A DNA stretch of 64,000 bases, from the NCBI GenBank assembly GCA_020847735.1, contig JADLBL010000014.1, forward strand, positions 49,718-113,717, in the 5' to 3' direction. This document shows, piece after piece, positions 27,824-37,545 of the stretch; positions within the stretch are counted from its first letter, which is position 1; every line of letters starts with the position of its first letter. The stretch comes from Candidatus Eisenbacteria bacterium. Lineage in GTDB: Bacteria > Eisenbacteria > RBG-16-71-46. Made by a program: the position numbers and the translations under genes. The notes below the pieces were generated by a model that ran no database searches, had not been told where the DNA came from, and worked only from the letters and a program-made list of their open reading frames with translations.

Positions 27824-28542
27824 TGCCGAGCGAAGCGCTGTTCTTCGGGGCGCATCCGGACGACATCGAGTTCTCGTGCGGCGGCCTGGCCGCGCTGCTC
27901 GCGAGCCACGGGCACGCGGTCGGTCTCGTGGACCTGACGCGGGGCGAGCTGGGCACGCGCGGCGACGTCGCCGTTCGCGAGCGCGAGGCGGCCGCGGCGG
28001 CGCGGGCGCTGGGCGTGGGTTCGCGCGAGTGCCTCGGGCTTCCCGACGGCGGGCTCGACCGGCACGATCGCGCGCAGCTGGCGGCCGTGGTCGGCGCGAT
28101 TCGCCGCCACCGGCCGTCGCTGGTCGTCGCGCCGCACCGCGCGGACGCCCACCCCGACCACGTCGAGACCTCGCACCTGGTCACCCGCGGCTGCTATCTC
28201 GCGGGCCTCGCGAAGTTCGCCCCGGGAGAGCCGCGCTGGCGGCCCGCGCGGCTCCTGTACGCGCTCTATCGCGGCGAGACGCCGCCGACGCTGATCGTGG
28301 ACATCACGCCCGTCTGGGAGGCGCGCGTGGCGGCGATCGCGGCGCACGCGAGCCAGCTCGATCCGGCCGCGGGCGAGCCCACGTACCTGACCTCGCCCGG
28401 CTTTCTCGCCGAGGTCGAGGCGCGAGCGAGGTTGTTCGGCGTCGCGGGCGGTTGCACGTGGGCCGAAGGCTACCGCGTTCGGGGCCCGCTCGCGCTGCGC
28501 GACGCGCGCGCGTTGCTCGGCCCGGCGGAGCGGGTCGGATGA
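27823..28542 (+). CDS. bshB1: Bacillithiol biosynthesis deacetylase BshB (PIG-L family)
   Basis: A 239-residue zinc deacetylase of the LmbE/PIG-L family that removes the acetyl group of GlcNAc-malate. The metal motif AHPDD is at residues 10-14, followed by DLTRGELGTRGDVAVREREA, the typical family loop, and the third ligand in HPDHVETS. C-terminal SQLDPAAGEPTYLTSPGFL matches BshB1. The start overlaps the bshC stop (TGATG) and the stop overlaps bshA (ATGA). Confidence 0.93.
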   Translation: MPSEALFFGAHPDDIEFSCGGLAALLASHGHAVGLVDLTRGELGTRGDVAVREREAAAAARALGVGSRECLGLPDGGLDRHDRAQLAAVVGAIRRHRPSLVVAPHRADAHPDHVETSHLVTRGCYLAGLAKFAPGEPRWRPARLLYALYRGETPPTLIVDITPVWEARVAAIAAHASQLDPAAGEPTYLTSPGFLAEVEARARLFGVAGGCTWAEGYRVRGPLALRDARALLGPAERVG

Positions 28543-29705
28543 CGCCGGCGAGCGAGCGGAAGAAGCCGCGGCGCACCGCGCGTCCCCGGCGGCCGATGCG
28601 GATCGGCATCAGCTGCTACGCGCACTTCGGGGGCAGCGGGGTGGTGGCGAGCGAACTCGGCCTCGAGCTCGCCAAGCGAGGCTACGAGGTGCACTTCATC
28701 GCCTCGCGCCTGCCGTTCCGCTTGCGGCAGTTCGAGTCGAACGTGTTCTTCCACGAATCGAGCCCGGCCTACTACCCGGTGTTCGAGGAAGCGCCCTCGA
28801 ACCTCGCGCTCGCCGCCAAGATGGTCGAGGTCGCCGAGAACTATTCGCTCGACGTGCTGCACGTGCACTACGCGATGCCGTTCGCGACCAGCGCCTACCT
28901 GGCGCGGCAGATGCTGCTGCCACGCCAGCTCGGGGTGGTCACGACGCTGCACGGCACCGACATCACGGTCGTCGGGGCGGAACCCGCCTATTACCGGGTC
29001 ACGCGGTTCGGGATCGAGTCCAGCGATCGCGTCACGGCCGTCAGCCGGTATCTCAAGCAGCGGGCCGAGGCCACCTTCGGGACCCGGCGGCCGATCCAGG
29101 TGATCTACAACTTCGTGGACCCCGAGGTGTTCGCCCCCCGCAGGAGCGGCCGGCTGCGCCTGGCCGGACCCGGGACACGCGTCATGATGCACGCCTCCAA
29201 CTTCCGCGCCGTCAAGAATATACCGGTGGTGATTCAGGTTTTCGCCGAAGTCCGGCGGCAGATCCAGGCCAAGCTGGTCATGGTCGGCGACGGCCCCGAG
29301 AAGCCGGCGGCCGAGCAGCTGGCGCGCGAGCTCGGCGTGCACCGCGACGTGCTCTTCCTCGGCAATCAGGACTGCATGGAGGAGTTGCTCCCACTTGCCG
29401 ATGTATTCGTACTGCCGAGCTCGTCGGAGAGCTTCGGGCTCGTGGCGCTCGAGGCCATGAGCGCCGAGGTGCCGGTCATCGCTTCGAACGCCGGCGGGCT
29501 GCCCGAGGTCGTGGAGCATGGGTTCACGGGATTTCTGCACGATCCCGGTAACCTGGGCGGCTACGTCGAGTCGGCGCTCAAGCTGCTCGGCAACGAGCGG
29601 TTGCGGCGGACGATGGGGCGGAGGGGGCGGCGCGTGGCGCGCGAGCGTTTCGGCGCCGACGAGCGCGTGCAGGAGTACGTCAAGGTCTACGAATCGCTGC
29701 GCTGA
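28539..29705 (+). CDS. bshA: N-acetyl-alpha-D-glucosaminyl L-malate synthase BshA
   Basis: A 388-residue GT-B retaining glycosyltransferase (GT4) that transfers GlcNAc from UDP-GlcNAc to L-malate, the first step of bacillithiol synthesis. The signature [60 protein letters not shown] and [20 protein letters not shown] segments are the BshA pattern. A basic 19-residue N-terminal tail is extra; Met20 could be an alternative start. It completes bshC-bshB-bshA, so the pathway is whole. Confidence 0.94.
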   Translation: MTPASERKKPRRTARPRRPMRIGISCYAHFGGSGVVASELGLELAKRGYEVHFIASRLPFRLRQFESNVFFHESSPAYYPVFEEAPSNLALAAKMVEVAENYSLDVLHVHYAMPFATSAYLARQMLLPRQLGVVTTLHGTDITVVGAEPAYYRVTRFGIESSDRVTAVSRYLKQRAEATFGTRRPIQVIYNFVDPEVFAPRRSGRLRLAGPGTRVMMHASNFRAVKNIPVVIQVFAEVRRQIQAKLVMVGDGPEKPAAEQLARELGVHRDVLFLGNQDCMEELLPLADVFVLPSSSESFGLVALEAMSAEVPVIASNAGGLPEVVEHGFTGFLHDPGNLGGYVESALKLLGNERLRRTMGRRGRRVARERFGADERVQEYVKVYESLR

Positions 29706-29722
29706 AGGTCGGAGGATTCCCG

Positions 29723-30805
29723 ATGCTCGGAGCGCGCAGGCGCATCGCACTGCTGGCCGAGGGCCACTTCGCTCCGATGGACGCGAAGACGGCCGTCGGA
29801 GTGCTGCGCTACCGTCCGGACGAGGTCGTGTGCGTGATCGACTCGACGCGCGCCGGTCGGACGGCGGCCGAGTGCGTGGGCGTCGGCGGGGACCGCCCGG
29901 TGGTCGCGGACGTCGAGTCGGCCGCGGCCCGCGGAGCCGACACACTGCTCGTCGGCATCGCCCCGCAGGGGGGCGGCCTGCCCGACGACTGGCGTTCACC
30001 GATCGCCTCCGCACTCGCCCGCGGCTGGGACGTGCTCGCCGGATTGCACGCGTTCCTCGGGGACGACCCCGAGTTCGCGGCGCTGGCCGCGGCGAACGGC
30101 GCGCGCATCCTCGACGTCCGCCGCCCGCCCGCGCGGCGCCCGATCGCCGCCCGTCGCGCCACCCGCTGCGGCGCGCTCGTCGTGCTGACCGTGGGCAGCG
30201 ACTGCAACGTCGGCAAGATGACCGCGGCGCTCGAGGTCCAGGCCGAGCTCCGCCGGCGCGGCGTGCGCGCCGCCTTCGTCGCGACGGGTCAGACCGGCAT
30301 CTTCGTCGCCGACGAGGGGGTGGCCGTGGACGCCGTGGTTTCGGACTTCGTCGCCGGCGTGACCGAGGACCTGGTGCTTGCGGCGGCCCGGGACGCGGAC
30401 GTCGTCCTGGTCGAGGGACAGGGCACGCTGTTCCACCCCGGCTACTCCGGGGTCTCGCTCGCGCTGCTCCACGGCGCCTGCCCGGAGGCGCTGATTCTCT
30501 GCCACGAGGCCGGACGCACGCTGCTGCGCGCCGCCGACGACGCCGAACCGCTGCCGATCCGGCCGCTCGCCGAGCTGGTGGCCGAGCACGAACGCGTCGC
30601 CGGCTGGATGCGCCCCGCGCGCGTCCTCGGAGTGGCGCTCAACACGCGCGCGCTCGCCGAGGACGAGGCGCGCCGCGCCGTGGCCGGCGCCGGTCGCGCG
30701 ACCAGCCTTCCCGCCACCGACCCGGTGCGCTTCGGTGCGGCACCGCTGGCCGACGCCGTCCGCCGTGCCCTCGAGGAGCGAGCGATCCGTGCGCCTGGTC
30801 GTTGA
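29723..30805 (+). CDS. dgcN: DgcN-like DUF1611 protein (D-glutamate N-acetyltransferase family)
   Basis: A 360-residue DUF1611 protein. The N-terminal Rossmann-like domain holds AVGVLRYRPDEVVCVIDSTRAG. The C-terminal domain has a P-loop-like motif GSDCNVGKMT, then VATGQTGIFVADEGVAVDAVVSDF, VEGQGTLFHPGYSG and LCHEAGR. Members of this family have been described as D-Glu N-acetyltransferases that work with the epimerase DgcA, and a dgcA-like gene follows with a 17-base overlap. A GGAGG-like site (TCGGAGGATT) precedes the ATG. Substrate assignment rests on the pair, not on residues I can check. Confidence 0.8.
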   Translation: MLGARRRIALLAEGHFAPMDAKTAVGVLRYRPDEVVCVIDSTRAGRTAAECVGVGGDRPVVADVESAAARGADTLLVGIAPQGGGLPDDWRSPIASALARGWDVLAGLHAFLGDDPEFAALAAANGARILDVRRPPARRPIAARRATRCGALVVLTVGSDCNVGKMTAALEVQAELRRRGVRAAFVATGQTGIFVADEGVAVDAVVSDFVAGVTEDLVLAAARDADVVLVEGQGTLFHPGYSGVSLALLHGACPEALILCHEAGRTLLRAADDAEPLPIRPLAELVAEHERVAGWMRPARVLGVALNTRALAEDEARRAVAGAGRATSLPATDPVRFGAAPLADAVRRALEERAIRAPGR

Positions 30806-31811
30806 GACGCTCGAGCTGCGGACGCGGCACGAGTTCCGGATCGCGCACGGCGCGCACCGGAACTACCGCAACGTGCTCGTCCGGCTGGAGCACGATGGGA
30901 TCTCGGGCCTCGGCGAGGGCTCGGCGTCGCATTACTACGGCGAGTCGCACGAGACCATGCGGCTCGCGCTCGAGACCTGGGCGCCCTTGCTCGGCGACGA
31001 CCCGTTCGCGCTCGACGCGATCGGGGCGCGGCTCGACGCCGCGCTCGCCGGGCACGGCGCGGCGCGCGCGGCGCTGGAGATGGCGCTGCACGACTGGATC
31101 GGCAGGAAGCTCGGGTTGCCGGTGTGGAAACTGCTCGGGCTCGACGCCGCGGCCGCGCCGATCTCGTGCGTGACGCTCGGCATGGCGGGGCCCGAGGAGA
31201 TGGAACGGAAGCTCGAGGAGGTGCTCGACTTTCCGGCGATCAAGGTCAAGCTCGGCGCGCCGGGCGACGTCGAAAACCTGAAGCGCGTGCGGAAGCGTTA
31301 TTCCGGCCGCCTGCAGGTGGACGCCAACGCGGCATGGACGGCGGCCGACGCGGTGCGGGTGCTGCACGAGATCGCGCCGCTCGGCATCGAACTCGTCGAG
31401 CAGCCGGTCGCGCGCGGGGACCTCGAGGGCCTGCGCCGCGTGCGCGAGCGGAGCCCCATCCCCGTGTTCGCCGATGAAAGCTGTCACCGGCTGGCGGACG
31501 TCGGTGTGCTGGCGGGATGCGTGGACGGCGTCAATCTGAAGATCATGAAGACCGGCGGCCTGCGCGAGATGCTGCGCATGGTCCACGCCGCGCGCGCGCA
31601 CGGACTGAAGATCCTGCTCGGCTCGATGATCGAAAGCAGCCTCGCGCTTTCGGCGGCGGCGCAGCTCGCGCCGCTCGCCGACTATCTCGACCTCGACGGT
31701 CACTGGCTGCTGGCCGACGATCCGTTCCAGGGCGCGCCGGGAGAACGGGGCGCGATCACGCTCTCGCAGCAGCCGGGGCTGGGCGTACGGCCCGCCGGGG
31801 CGGCCCGATGA
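30789..31811 (+). CDS. dgcA: DgcA-like dipeptide/amino-acid epimerase, enolase superfamily
   Basis: A 340-residue muconate-lactonizing subgroup enzyme of the enolase superfamily. The acid/base lysines lie in AIKVKLG (KxK) and LKIMKTGG, and the metal ligands in VDANAAW, VEQPV and ADESC. The capping-domain loop HGAHRNYRNVLVRL is typical of L-Ala-D/L-Glu epimerases. With DgcN it would interconvert an acylated glutamate or a peptidoglycan-derived dipeptide. GTG 30789 lies inside the dgcN end, and the stop overlaps the next ATG. Confidence 0.85.
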   Translation: MRLVVETLELRTRHEFRIAHGAHRNYRNVLVRLEHDGISGLGEGSASHYYGESHETMRLALETWAPLLGDDPFALDAIGARLDAALAGHGAARAALEMALHDWIGRKLGLPVWKLLGLDAAAAPISCVTLGMAGPEEMERKLEEVLDFPAIKVKLGAPGDVENLKRVRKRYSGRLQVDANAAWTAADAVRVLHEIAPLGIELVEQPVARGDLEGLRRVRERSPIPVFADESCHRLADVGVLAGCVDGVNLKIMKTGGLREMLRMVHAARAHGLKILLGSMIESSLALSAAAQLAPLADYLDLDGHWLLADDPFQGAPGERGAITLSQQPGLGVRPAGAAR

Positions 31812-33235
31812 GCCTGCGCCTCCGGCTGCTCGTCGGCCTCACGACGCTGGCCGCGCTCGCGGTGCTCGGCACGAACGTTCCGCCGATGCTGCGCGTGGAC
31901 TGGGGGCACTTCGTCGCCTGGACGGTGATCTGCCTCGTTTCCGAGACGATGTGGACGCAGAACCTCTCCGGCGCCGGCACCTGGAGCCTCGCGGCCGCGG
32001 CCTGCCTGTCCACCATCGTGCTGTGGGGCACGGGTGCGGGCATCTGGATCGGGGCGCTGAGCACGCTGATCGCCGACCTGTTCGTCGCCCGCAAGGAATG
32101 GGTCAAGGCGGCGTTCAACACCGGCCAGATCGCGCTGACCGCATGGTGCGCAGGGCTGCTGTTCGACGTGCTCGGCGGGCGCGCCGCGCTGCCCGTCGCC
32201 GAGGGCGGCGCGCAGCTCGTGCGCGGCTCCGCTCCGACGCTGGCCTTCTCGTTCGTGGCGCTCGCGGTGACGTTCTTCGCGGTCAATCGCGCGATGGTGG
32301 CGCTGGCCGTGGCGTGGTCGGGGGAGCGCACCTGGTGGCGGGTGCTGCGCGAGGACTGGCTGTTCGTGGCCCGGCTCGAACTCGACGCGTCGTCGTTCAT
32401 GCTCGTCCCGCTCATGGTCATCTCGTACATCGCCATCGGCTACCCCGGCGTGCTGCTGTTCTTCGCCCCGCTCTTCATGCTGCTGCAGTCCGACCGCCGC
32501 TACCACGAGCTGCGCAGGGCCGAGGAGCACAACCTGCGCAACGCCCGGTTCGCCGCCAAGGGCGAGCTCGCGGCCGGCATCGGCCACGAGCTCAACAACC
32601 AGCTCGTCGCCATCACGGCCCGCGCGCAGATGCTGCTCAAGGACGCCGAGCGGCAGCGCTTCGACGGCGCCCCGCGTCATGCGCAGATCATCCTCGACCA
32701 GTCGCGGCGCATGGGCGCGCTCGCCAAGGGACTGATGGACTACACGCGCAACGAGGTGAACGCGGAGCTGCTCGACCTCAACGCCCTGCTCCTGTCCACC
32801 ATCGAGTTCGTGAAGGGCGACAAGCGCTTCCGCGCCGTCGAGTGGGAAGTCGAGCTGGACTCGGGGCTGCCGCACCTGCGCGGCGACATCGGCCAGATCC
32901 AGGGCGTGTTCATCAACCTGTTCGTGAACGCGGCGGACGCGATGTCGTCGCAGGAGTCGCGGCGCGCGATCAGCGTGCGCACGGCACTCGACGACCGCAC
33001 GCATGCGGCGAGCGTCGTGGTGGCCGACACGGGCCCCGGCATTCGCCCCGAGCATCTGCCGCACATGTTCGAGTTCATGTTCACGACCAAGCCCGAGGGC
33101 CATGGGTTCGGACTCTCGACCTCGCATCGCGCGATCGAGAACCACGGCGGCCGCATCACCGTCGAAAGCCCGGAGGGCAGCGGCGCACGCTTCGCCATCT
33201 CGCTGCCGCTTCGCGGCCCGTGGGGCGCGAGCTGA
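31808..33235 (+). CDS. Membrane-bound sensor histidine kinase
   Basis: A 475-residue histidine kinase. The N-terminal half has about six hydrophobic helices forming a MASE-like membrane sensor. After a short linker come the H-box GELAAGIGHELNNQLVAITARAQ, an N-box LFVNAADAMSS, the G1 box DTGPGI and the G2 box GHGFGLS of the HATPase domain. No response regulator is next to it, so its partner is elsewhere. The start overlaps the dgcA stop and the end overlaps rsgA, placing it in the operon. Confidence 0.9.
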   Translation: MSLRLRLLVGLTTLAALAVLGTNVPPMLRVDWGHFVAWTVICLVSETMWTQNLSGAGTWSLAAAACLSTIVLWGTGAGIWIGALSTLIADLFVARKEWVKAAFNTGQIALTAWCAGLLFDVLGGRAALPVAEGGAQLVRGSAPTLAFSFVALAVTFFAVNRAMVALAVAWSGERTWWRVLREDWLFVARLELDASSFMLVPLMVISYIAIGYPGVLLFFAPLFMLLQSDRRYHELRRAEEHNLRNARFAAKGELAAGIGHELNNQLVAITARAQMLLKDAERQRFDGAPRHAQIILDQSRRMGALAKGLMDYTRNEVNAELLDLNALLLSTIEFVKGDKRFRAVEWEVELDSGLPHLRGDIGQIQGVFINLFVNAADAMSSQESRRAISVRTALDDRTHAASVVVADTGPGIRPEHLPHMFEFMFTTKPEGHGFGLSTSHRAIENHGGRITVESPEGSGARFAISLPLRGPWGAS

Positions 33236-34200
33236 GCCACGGTCCGGCGGCGCCGGCGCCCGGTCCCGGGGGCGCGCGCGCCCTCCGGCCACTCGAAGCG
33301 ACCGTCCGCCGCGTGGATTTCGCGGGCCTCTCGCTCGCCGCCGAGCGCGGCGAGCCGTTCGACGCCACGGTGCGCGGGCGCGTGATGGGGCGCCGCAAGT
33401 CGCTCGGCAACGCGGTCGTCGTCGGCGACCGCGTGCGGCTGGCGTGGGAGGGCGGGCGCGCGGTGGTCGTGGGGGTCGAGCCGCGCCGCAACGCGTTCTC
33501 GCGGCGCGCCGCCGGCGGGCGTGACGAGGAGCAGGTCGTCGCGGCGAACCTGGATCAGGTGGTGATCGTGACCGCGCTGCGCCGGCCCGAGTTTCGGCAC
33601 GGCTTCGTGGACCGCGTGCTCGTGCAGTCGCTGGTCGCGGGCCTGCCGGCGCTGCTGGCGCTGAACAAGACCGACCTCGGAGACTCGCGCGAGGCCGAAG
33701 CGCTGCTCGCCGACTACGCGCCGGCCGGCGTCCCCGGGCTGCAGTTGTGCGCGAAGTCGGGCCGGGGCGTCGAAGCCCTGCGCGAGGCCTGTCGGGGGCG
33801 GCGCTCGCTGTTCGTCGGGCACTCGGGCGTCGGCAAGAGCACGCTGCTCGACCGGCTGGCGCCCGGCCACGAACTGCTCGCGGCGGAGGTCAACGAGCGC
33901 ACCGGCAAGGGCCGGCACACCACCACCGCCGCGCTGCTGCTGCGGCCCGCGCCGGACCTGGAGCTGATCGACACGCCGGGCGTGAGGGCGTTCGCGCTCT
34001 GGGGCGTGGATGCGGGAACCCTGGCGGAGTATTACCCTGAGTTCGGATCCCTTCGCGCCGATTGCCGGTTCGCGGACTGCCGTCACGATCGCGAGCCGGG
34101 CTGCGCGGTGCGTGCGGCGGTCGAGCGCGGCCTGGTGCACGAGCACCGGCTCGCGTCGTTCCGCAAGCTGAGGGAGGAGCTCGAGGGAGGTCGGTGGTGA
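33220..34200 (+). CDS. rsgA: Ribosome small-subunit GTPase RsgA (YjeQ)
   Basis: A 326-residue circularly permuted GTPase that checks late 30S assembly. The OB-fold is N-terminal (about 25-100, ATVRGRVMGRRKSLGNAVVVGD). The permuted G motifs run NKTDL (G4), SGRGVEALRE (G5 region), GHSGVGKST (P-loop), GKGRHTTT (G2) and IDTPGVRAFA (G3). The C-terminal zinc finger is CRFADCRHDREPGC. The Pro/Ala/Gly-rich start at GTG 33220 overlaps the kinase gene by 16 bases. Confidence 0.95.
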   Translation: MGRELSHGPAAPAPGPGGARALRPLEATVRRVDFAGLSLAAERGEPFDATVRGRVMGRRKSLGNAVVVGDRVRLAWEGGRAVVVGVEPRRNAFSRRAAGGRDEEQVVAANLDQVVIVTALRRPEFRHGFVDRVLVQSLVAGLPALLALNKTDLGDSREAEALLADYAPAGVPGLQLCAKSGRGVEALREACRGRRSLFVGHSGVGKSTLLDRLAPGHELLAAEVNERTGKGRHTTTAALLLRPAPDLELIDTPGVRAFALWGVDAGTLAEYYPEFGSLRADCRFADCRHDREPGCAVRAAVERGLVHEHRLASFRKLREELEGGRW

Positions 34201-35426
34201 AGGCGGAAGGGAGCTTCAATCCGGCGCTCGAAGCGCTCGAATGCTTCGATTGCGGTGTGGCCTGCGACCTGACGGCGCCGCGCGCGACCTGCCCGGCGTG
34301 CGGCCGCCCGCTGGTCGCCCGCTACGACCTCGCCCGTGTGCGGGCGACGACGCCCCGCGACGGCCTGGCGGCGTTCGGCACCGACCTGTGGCGCTACCGC
34401 GCCGTGTTGCCTTTCTCGACGACCTTCGCGCCGGTGCGCCTCGGCGAGGGGGGCACGCCGCTGCTGCCGCTCGCGCGCCTGGGCGAATCGCTCGGCGTCG
34501 CCGAGCTGTGGCTGAAGGAGGAGAGCGGCAACCCGACGCAGTCGTTCAAGGCCCGCGGCCTCGCCCTGGCGGTCAGCGGGGCGCTCGCGTTCGGCGTCCG
34601 CGGCATCGCCCTGCCGAGCGCCGGCAACGCCGGCTCCGCGGCCGCGGCCTACGCCGCGGCCGCGGGGCTGCCGTGCCGGGTCGTCATGCCGGAGGACACT
34701 CCCGAGGCGTTCGTGCTCGAGACGCGCGCGTTCGGCGCCGAGCTGCGGCTCGTGGACGGGACGATCGCCGATGCGGGCCGGCTGCTCGCCGAATGGGCGC
34801 CGGCGCCGCAGTGGTGGAACGTCTCGACCTTCAAGGAGCCGTTCCGGCTCGAGGGCAAGAAGACGCTCGGCTACGAGATCGCCGAACAACTCGGCTGGCG
34901 GCTGCCCGACGTGATCCTTTATCCCACGGGTGGAGGCACGGGCCTGGTCGGCATGGCGCGCGCGTTCCGCGAGCTGGCGTCGCTCGGCTGGACCGAGGGC
35001 CCGATGCCGCGGCTGGTTGCCGTGCAGGCGGCGGACTGCGCGCCGGTCGTGCGCGCCTTCGAGTCGGGAGCGGCCCGCGTCGCTCCCTGGGAAAACGCGC
35101 GCACCGTGGCGTCCGGCCTGCGCGTGCCCTCGCCGTTCGCCGACACGCTGATCCTGGCGGCGATTCGCGACAGCGGGGGCACGGCGGTCGCGGTTCGCGA
35201 CGAGGACCTGCTCGACGCGATGCACGAACTGGCCGGCAGCGAGGGCGTCCAGGCGTGCCCCGAAGGCGCGGCGACCCTGGCGGCGCTGCGGCAGCTGCGG
35301 CGCAGCGGCGAAGTGGGGGCGGCCGAGCGCGTCGTGATTTTCGACACGGGAAGCGGGCTCAAGTACCCGGAGGCCTGGCGGCTCGCGCTCACGAGACGCG
35401 ACGCGGTGGCGGAGGTGGCGCGGTGA
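34197..35426 (+). CDS. thrC: Threonine synthase
   Basis: A 409-residue PLP enzyme converting O-phosphohomoserine to threonine. An N-terminal zinc-ribbon (Cys16, Cys19, Cys32, Cys35) is followed by GEGGTPLLPLARL. The PLP lysine lies in SGNPTQSFKARG, the phosphate-binding loop in PSAGNAGSAAAAYAAAAG, and the glycine loop in PTGGGTGLVGM. This is the short archaeal-like subtype with the ribbon. No hom or thrB gene is near. GTG 34197 overlaps the rsgA stop. Confidence 0.9.
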   Translation: MKAEGSFNPALEALECFDCGVACDLTAPRATCPACGRPLVARYDLARVRATTPRDGLAAFGTDLWRYRAVLPFSTTFAPVRLGEGGTPLLPLARLGESLGVAELWLKEESGNPTQSFKARGLALAVSGALAFGVRGIALPSAGNAGSAAAAYAAAAGLPCRVVMPEDTPEAFVLETRAFGAELRLVDGTIADAGRLLAEWAPAPQWWNVSTFKEPFRLEGKKTLGYEIAEQLGWRLPDVILYPTGGGTGLVGMARAFRELASLGWTEGPMPRLVAVQAADCAPVVRAFESGAARVAPWENARTVASGLRVPSPFADTLILAAIRDSGGTAVAVRDEDLLDAMHELAGSEGVQACPEGAATLAALRQLRRSGEVGAAERVVIFDTGSGLKYPEAWRLALTRRDAVAEVAR

Positions 35427-36739
35427 GACGCCTACCCGGAGCCGCGATGGTTGCGGCGATCCTGCTCGCGATCGGGACGCCGGCGCCATGCACCGTCCGA
35501 GCCGCGGGGGGTGCCGACGCGCCCGCCGTCCGTGTCGTCGCCGCGAGGCTCGACGGCCCGGTCTCGCCCGTGATGGACGACGTGCTGCGTAGCGCGCTCG
35601 AGCGCGCCGCGCGCGAGCAGGCGGCGGCCGTGCTGCTCGAGATCGACACGCCGGGCGGACTGGAGTCGAGCATGCGCGACATGATCCAGAGGCTGCTGGC
35701 GAGCGAGGTTCCGGTCATCGCGTGGGTGACTCCTTCCGGGGCGCACGCCGCCTCGGCCGGCGTGTTCATCGTCATGGCCTGCGACGTGGCGGCCATGTCG
35801 CCCGGCACCAACATCGGCGCCGCGACGCCGATCTCGATGAGCGGCCCGATGGACTCGACGCTCGCGCGCAAGGCGACGAACGACGCCTCCGCCTTCGCCC
35901 GCACGATCGCAGCGCAACGGGGTCGCAACGTTCGCTGGGCCGAGCGCGCGGTGCGCGAGGCGGTCGCGGCGAGCGAGACCGAGGCGGTCGCCGAGAGCAT
36001 CGTGGACTTCGTGGCGGGCACGCAGGCGGAAGTGCTCGCGAAGGCGGACGGCCGCCCGTGGCGTCGCGGCGATCTCGTCCGCACGCTGGACCTGAAGGCG
36101 GCCGTGGTCACGCGGCTCGATCCGGACTTTCGCCAGCGCCTGCTCGGCCACATCGCCGATCCGAACATCGCCTACATCCTGATGATGCTCGGCTTCTACG
36201 GACTGATCTTCGAGCTGCAGAACCCGGGCGCCATCCTGCCCGGGGTGGTCGGGGGCATCTGCCTCGTGCTGGCCTTCTTCGCGCTCTCGACCCTGCCGGT
36301 CAACGCGGCGGGCGTCGCGCTCGTCGTGCTCGGACTTGCCTTCCTGCTGGCCGAGATCAAGGTCGCGAGCCACGGCATGCTGGCGATCGGCGGGACGCTG
36401 TCGCTGGGCCTCGGCACGCTGATGCTGTTCCGCTCGGGGACCGTGCAGGTCTCGCTGCCGCTGGTCGTGGCCGGCACCGCGCTGACCGCGGGATTCTTCC
36501 TGTGGGTGATCGGCGCCGGGCTGCGGGCCGGACGACGCAGGGTGACGACCGGCGCTCCCGGCCTCGTCGGCCAGCGGGGCGTTGTCGTCGGGAAGATCGA
36601 CGTCGCGGGCATGGTCCGCATCGGCGACGAACTGTGGAGCGCGACGGCGGACGAGGTGCTCGAGACGGGCGCCGCGGTCGAAGTCGTATCGGTGTCGGGA
36701 TTGCAGCTGTCGGTCCGGCGGCTGCGAAGGGAGGGGTGA
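35423..36739 (+). CDS. NfeD-type membrane serine protease
   Basis: A 438-residue protein. A signal peptide (1-28) is followed by a ClpP-like protease domain (about 35-235) with [33 protein letters not shown] (nucleophile Ser in AASAG) and the general-base Lys in ARKATNDAS. Four to five membrane helices follow (about 265-370), then a C-terminal NfeD OB-fold domain (about 375-438, [13 protein letters not shown]). This long NfeD form cleaves stomatin in archaeal examples, and a slipin gene follows immediately. GTG 35423 overlaps the thrC stop. Confidence 0.92.
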   Translation: MRRLPGAAMVAAILLAIGTPAPCTVRAAGGADAPAVRVVAARLDGPVSPVMDDVLRSALERAAREQAAAVLLEIDTPGGLESSMRDMIQRLLASEVPVIAWVTPSGAHAASAGVFIVMACDVAAMSPGTNIGAATPISMSGPMDSTLARKATNDASAFARTIAAQRGRNVRWAERAVREAVAASETEAVAESIVDFVAGTQAEVLAKADGRPWRRGDLVRTLDLKAAVVTRLDPDFRQRLLGHIADPNIAYILMMLGFYGLIFELQNPGAILPGVVGGICLVLAFFALSTLPVNAAGVALVVLGLAFLLAEIKVASHGMLAIGGTLSLGLGTLMLFRSGTVQVSLPLVVAGTALTAGFFLWVIGAGLRAGRRRVTTGAPGLVGQRGVVVGKIDVAGMVRIGDELWSATADEVLETGAAVEVVSVSGLQLSVRRLRREG

Positions 36740-36741
36740 GC

Positions 36742-37506
36742 ATGCCTACGGCGATCGTCTTCATCGTCCTGGTGATCTTCGTCGCGTTCTCGATTCTCGC
36801 CAACGCGGTCCGTGTCGTGCGCGAGTACGAGCGGCTGGTCGTGTTCCGGCTCGGGCGGCTGATCGGCGAGAAGGGACCGGGCCTGGTGCTGCTGATCCCG
36901 GTCGTGGACCGGGCGGTCAAGGTCGGGCTGCGCACCGTCACGATGGACGTGCCGCCGCAGGACATCATCACGCGCGACAACGTGACGGTGAAGGTGAACG
37001 CCGTCATCTACTTCCGTGTTATGGACTCGCAACAGGCCGTCGTCCAGGTCGAGAACTACCTGTACGCGACGAGCCAGATCGCGCAGACGACGCTGCGCTC
37101 GATCCTCGGTCAGCAGGAGCTGGACGAGCTCCTCTCCGAGCGCGAGAAGCTCAACATGGCGCTGCAGCAGGTCATTGATCGCCAGACGGAACCGTGGGGC
37201 GTCAAGGTCACCACGGTCGAAGTCAAGAACGTGGATCTGCCGCAGGAGATGCAGCGCGCGATCGCCCGCCAGGCCGAGGCCGAGCGCGAACGCCGCGCCA
37301 AGGTGATCAACGCCGAAGGCGAGTTCCAGGCGGCGGCGCGGCTCGCCGAGGCGGCGGCCGTCATCGCCCGCGAGCCCGCGGCGATGCAGTTGCGCTACCT
37401 GCAGACGCTCTCGGAGATCGCCACCGAGAACAATTCGACGACGATCTTCCCGATTCCGATCGACCTGCTGCAGGCGCTCTCGAACTTGGCCGCGCGCAAG
37501 GGCTAG
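36742..37506 (+). CDS. Slipin/stomatin-like SPFH-domain membrane protein
   Basis: A 254-residue protein with one N-terminal membrane helix (about 4-25) and an SPFH domain: [56 protein letters not shown] and [20 protein letters not shown] charged helix ([20 protein letters not shown]) and [10 protein letters not shown] end it. Slipins form membrane microdomain scaffolds. It starts two bases after the NfeD stop behind a GGAGGGG site, reproducing the conserved nfeD-slipin pair. Confidence 0.95.
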   Translation: MPTAIVFIVLVIFVAFSILANAVRVVREYERLVVFRLGRLIGEKGPGLVLLIPVVDRAVKVGLRTVTMDVPPQDIITRDNVTVKVNAVIYFRVMDSQQAVVQVENYLYATSQIAQTTLRSILGQQELDELLSEREKLNMALQQVIDRQTEPWGVKVTTVEVKNVDLPQEMQRAIARQAEAERERRAKVINAEGEFQAAARLAEAAAVIAREPAAMQLRYLQTLSEIATENNSTTIFPIPIDLLQALSNLAARKG

Positions 37507-37545
37507 GCGTTCTCGGACGGCACCTGGCCGCGGGAGCGACGCGTC

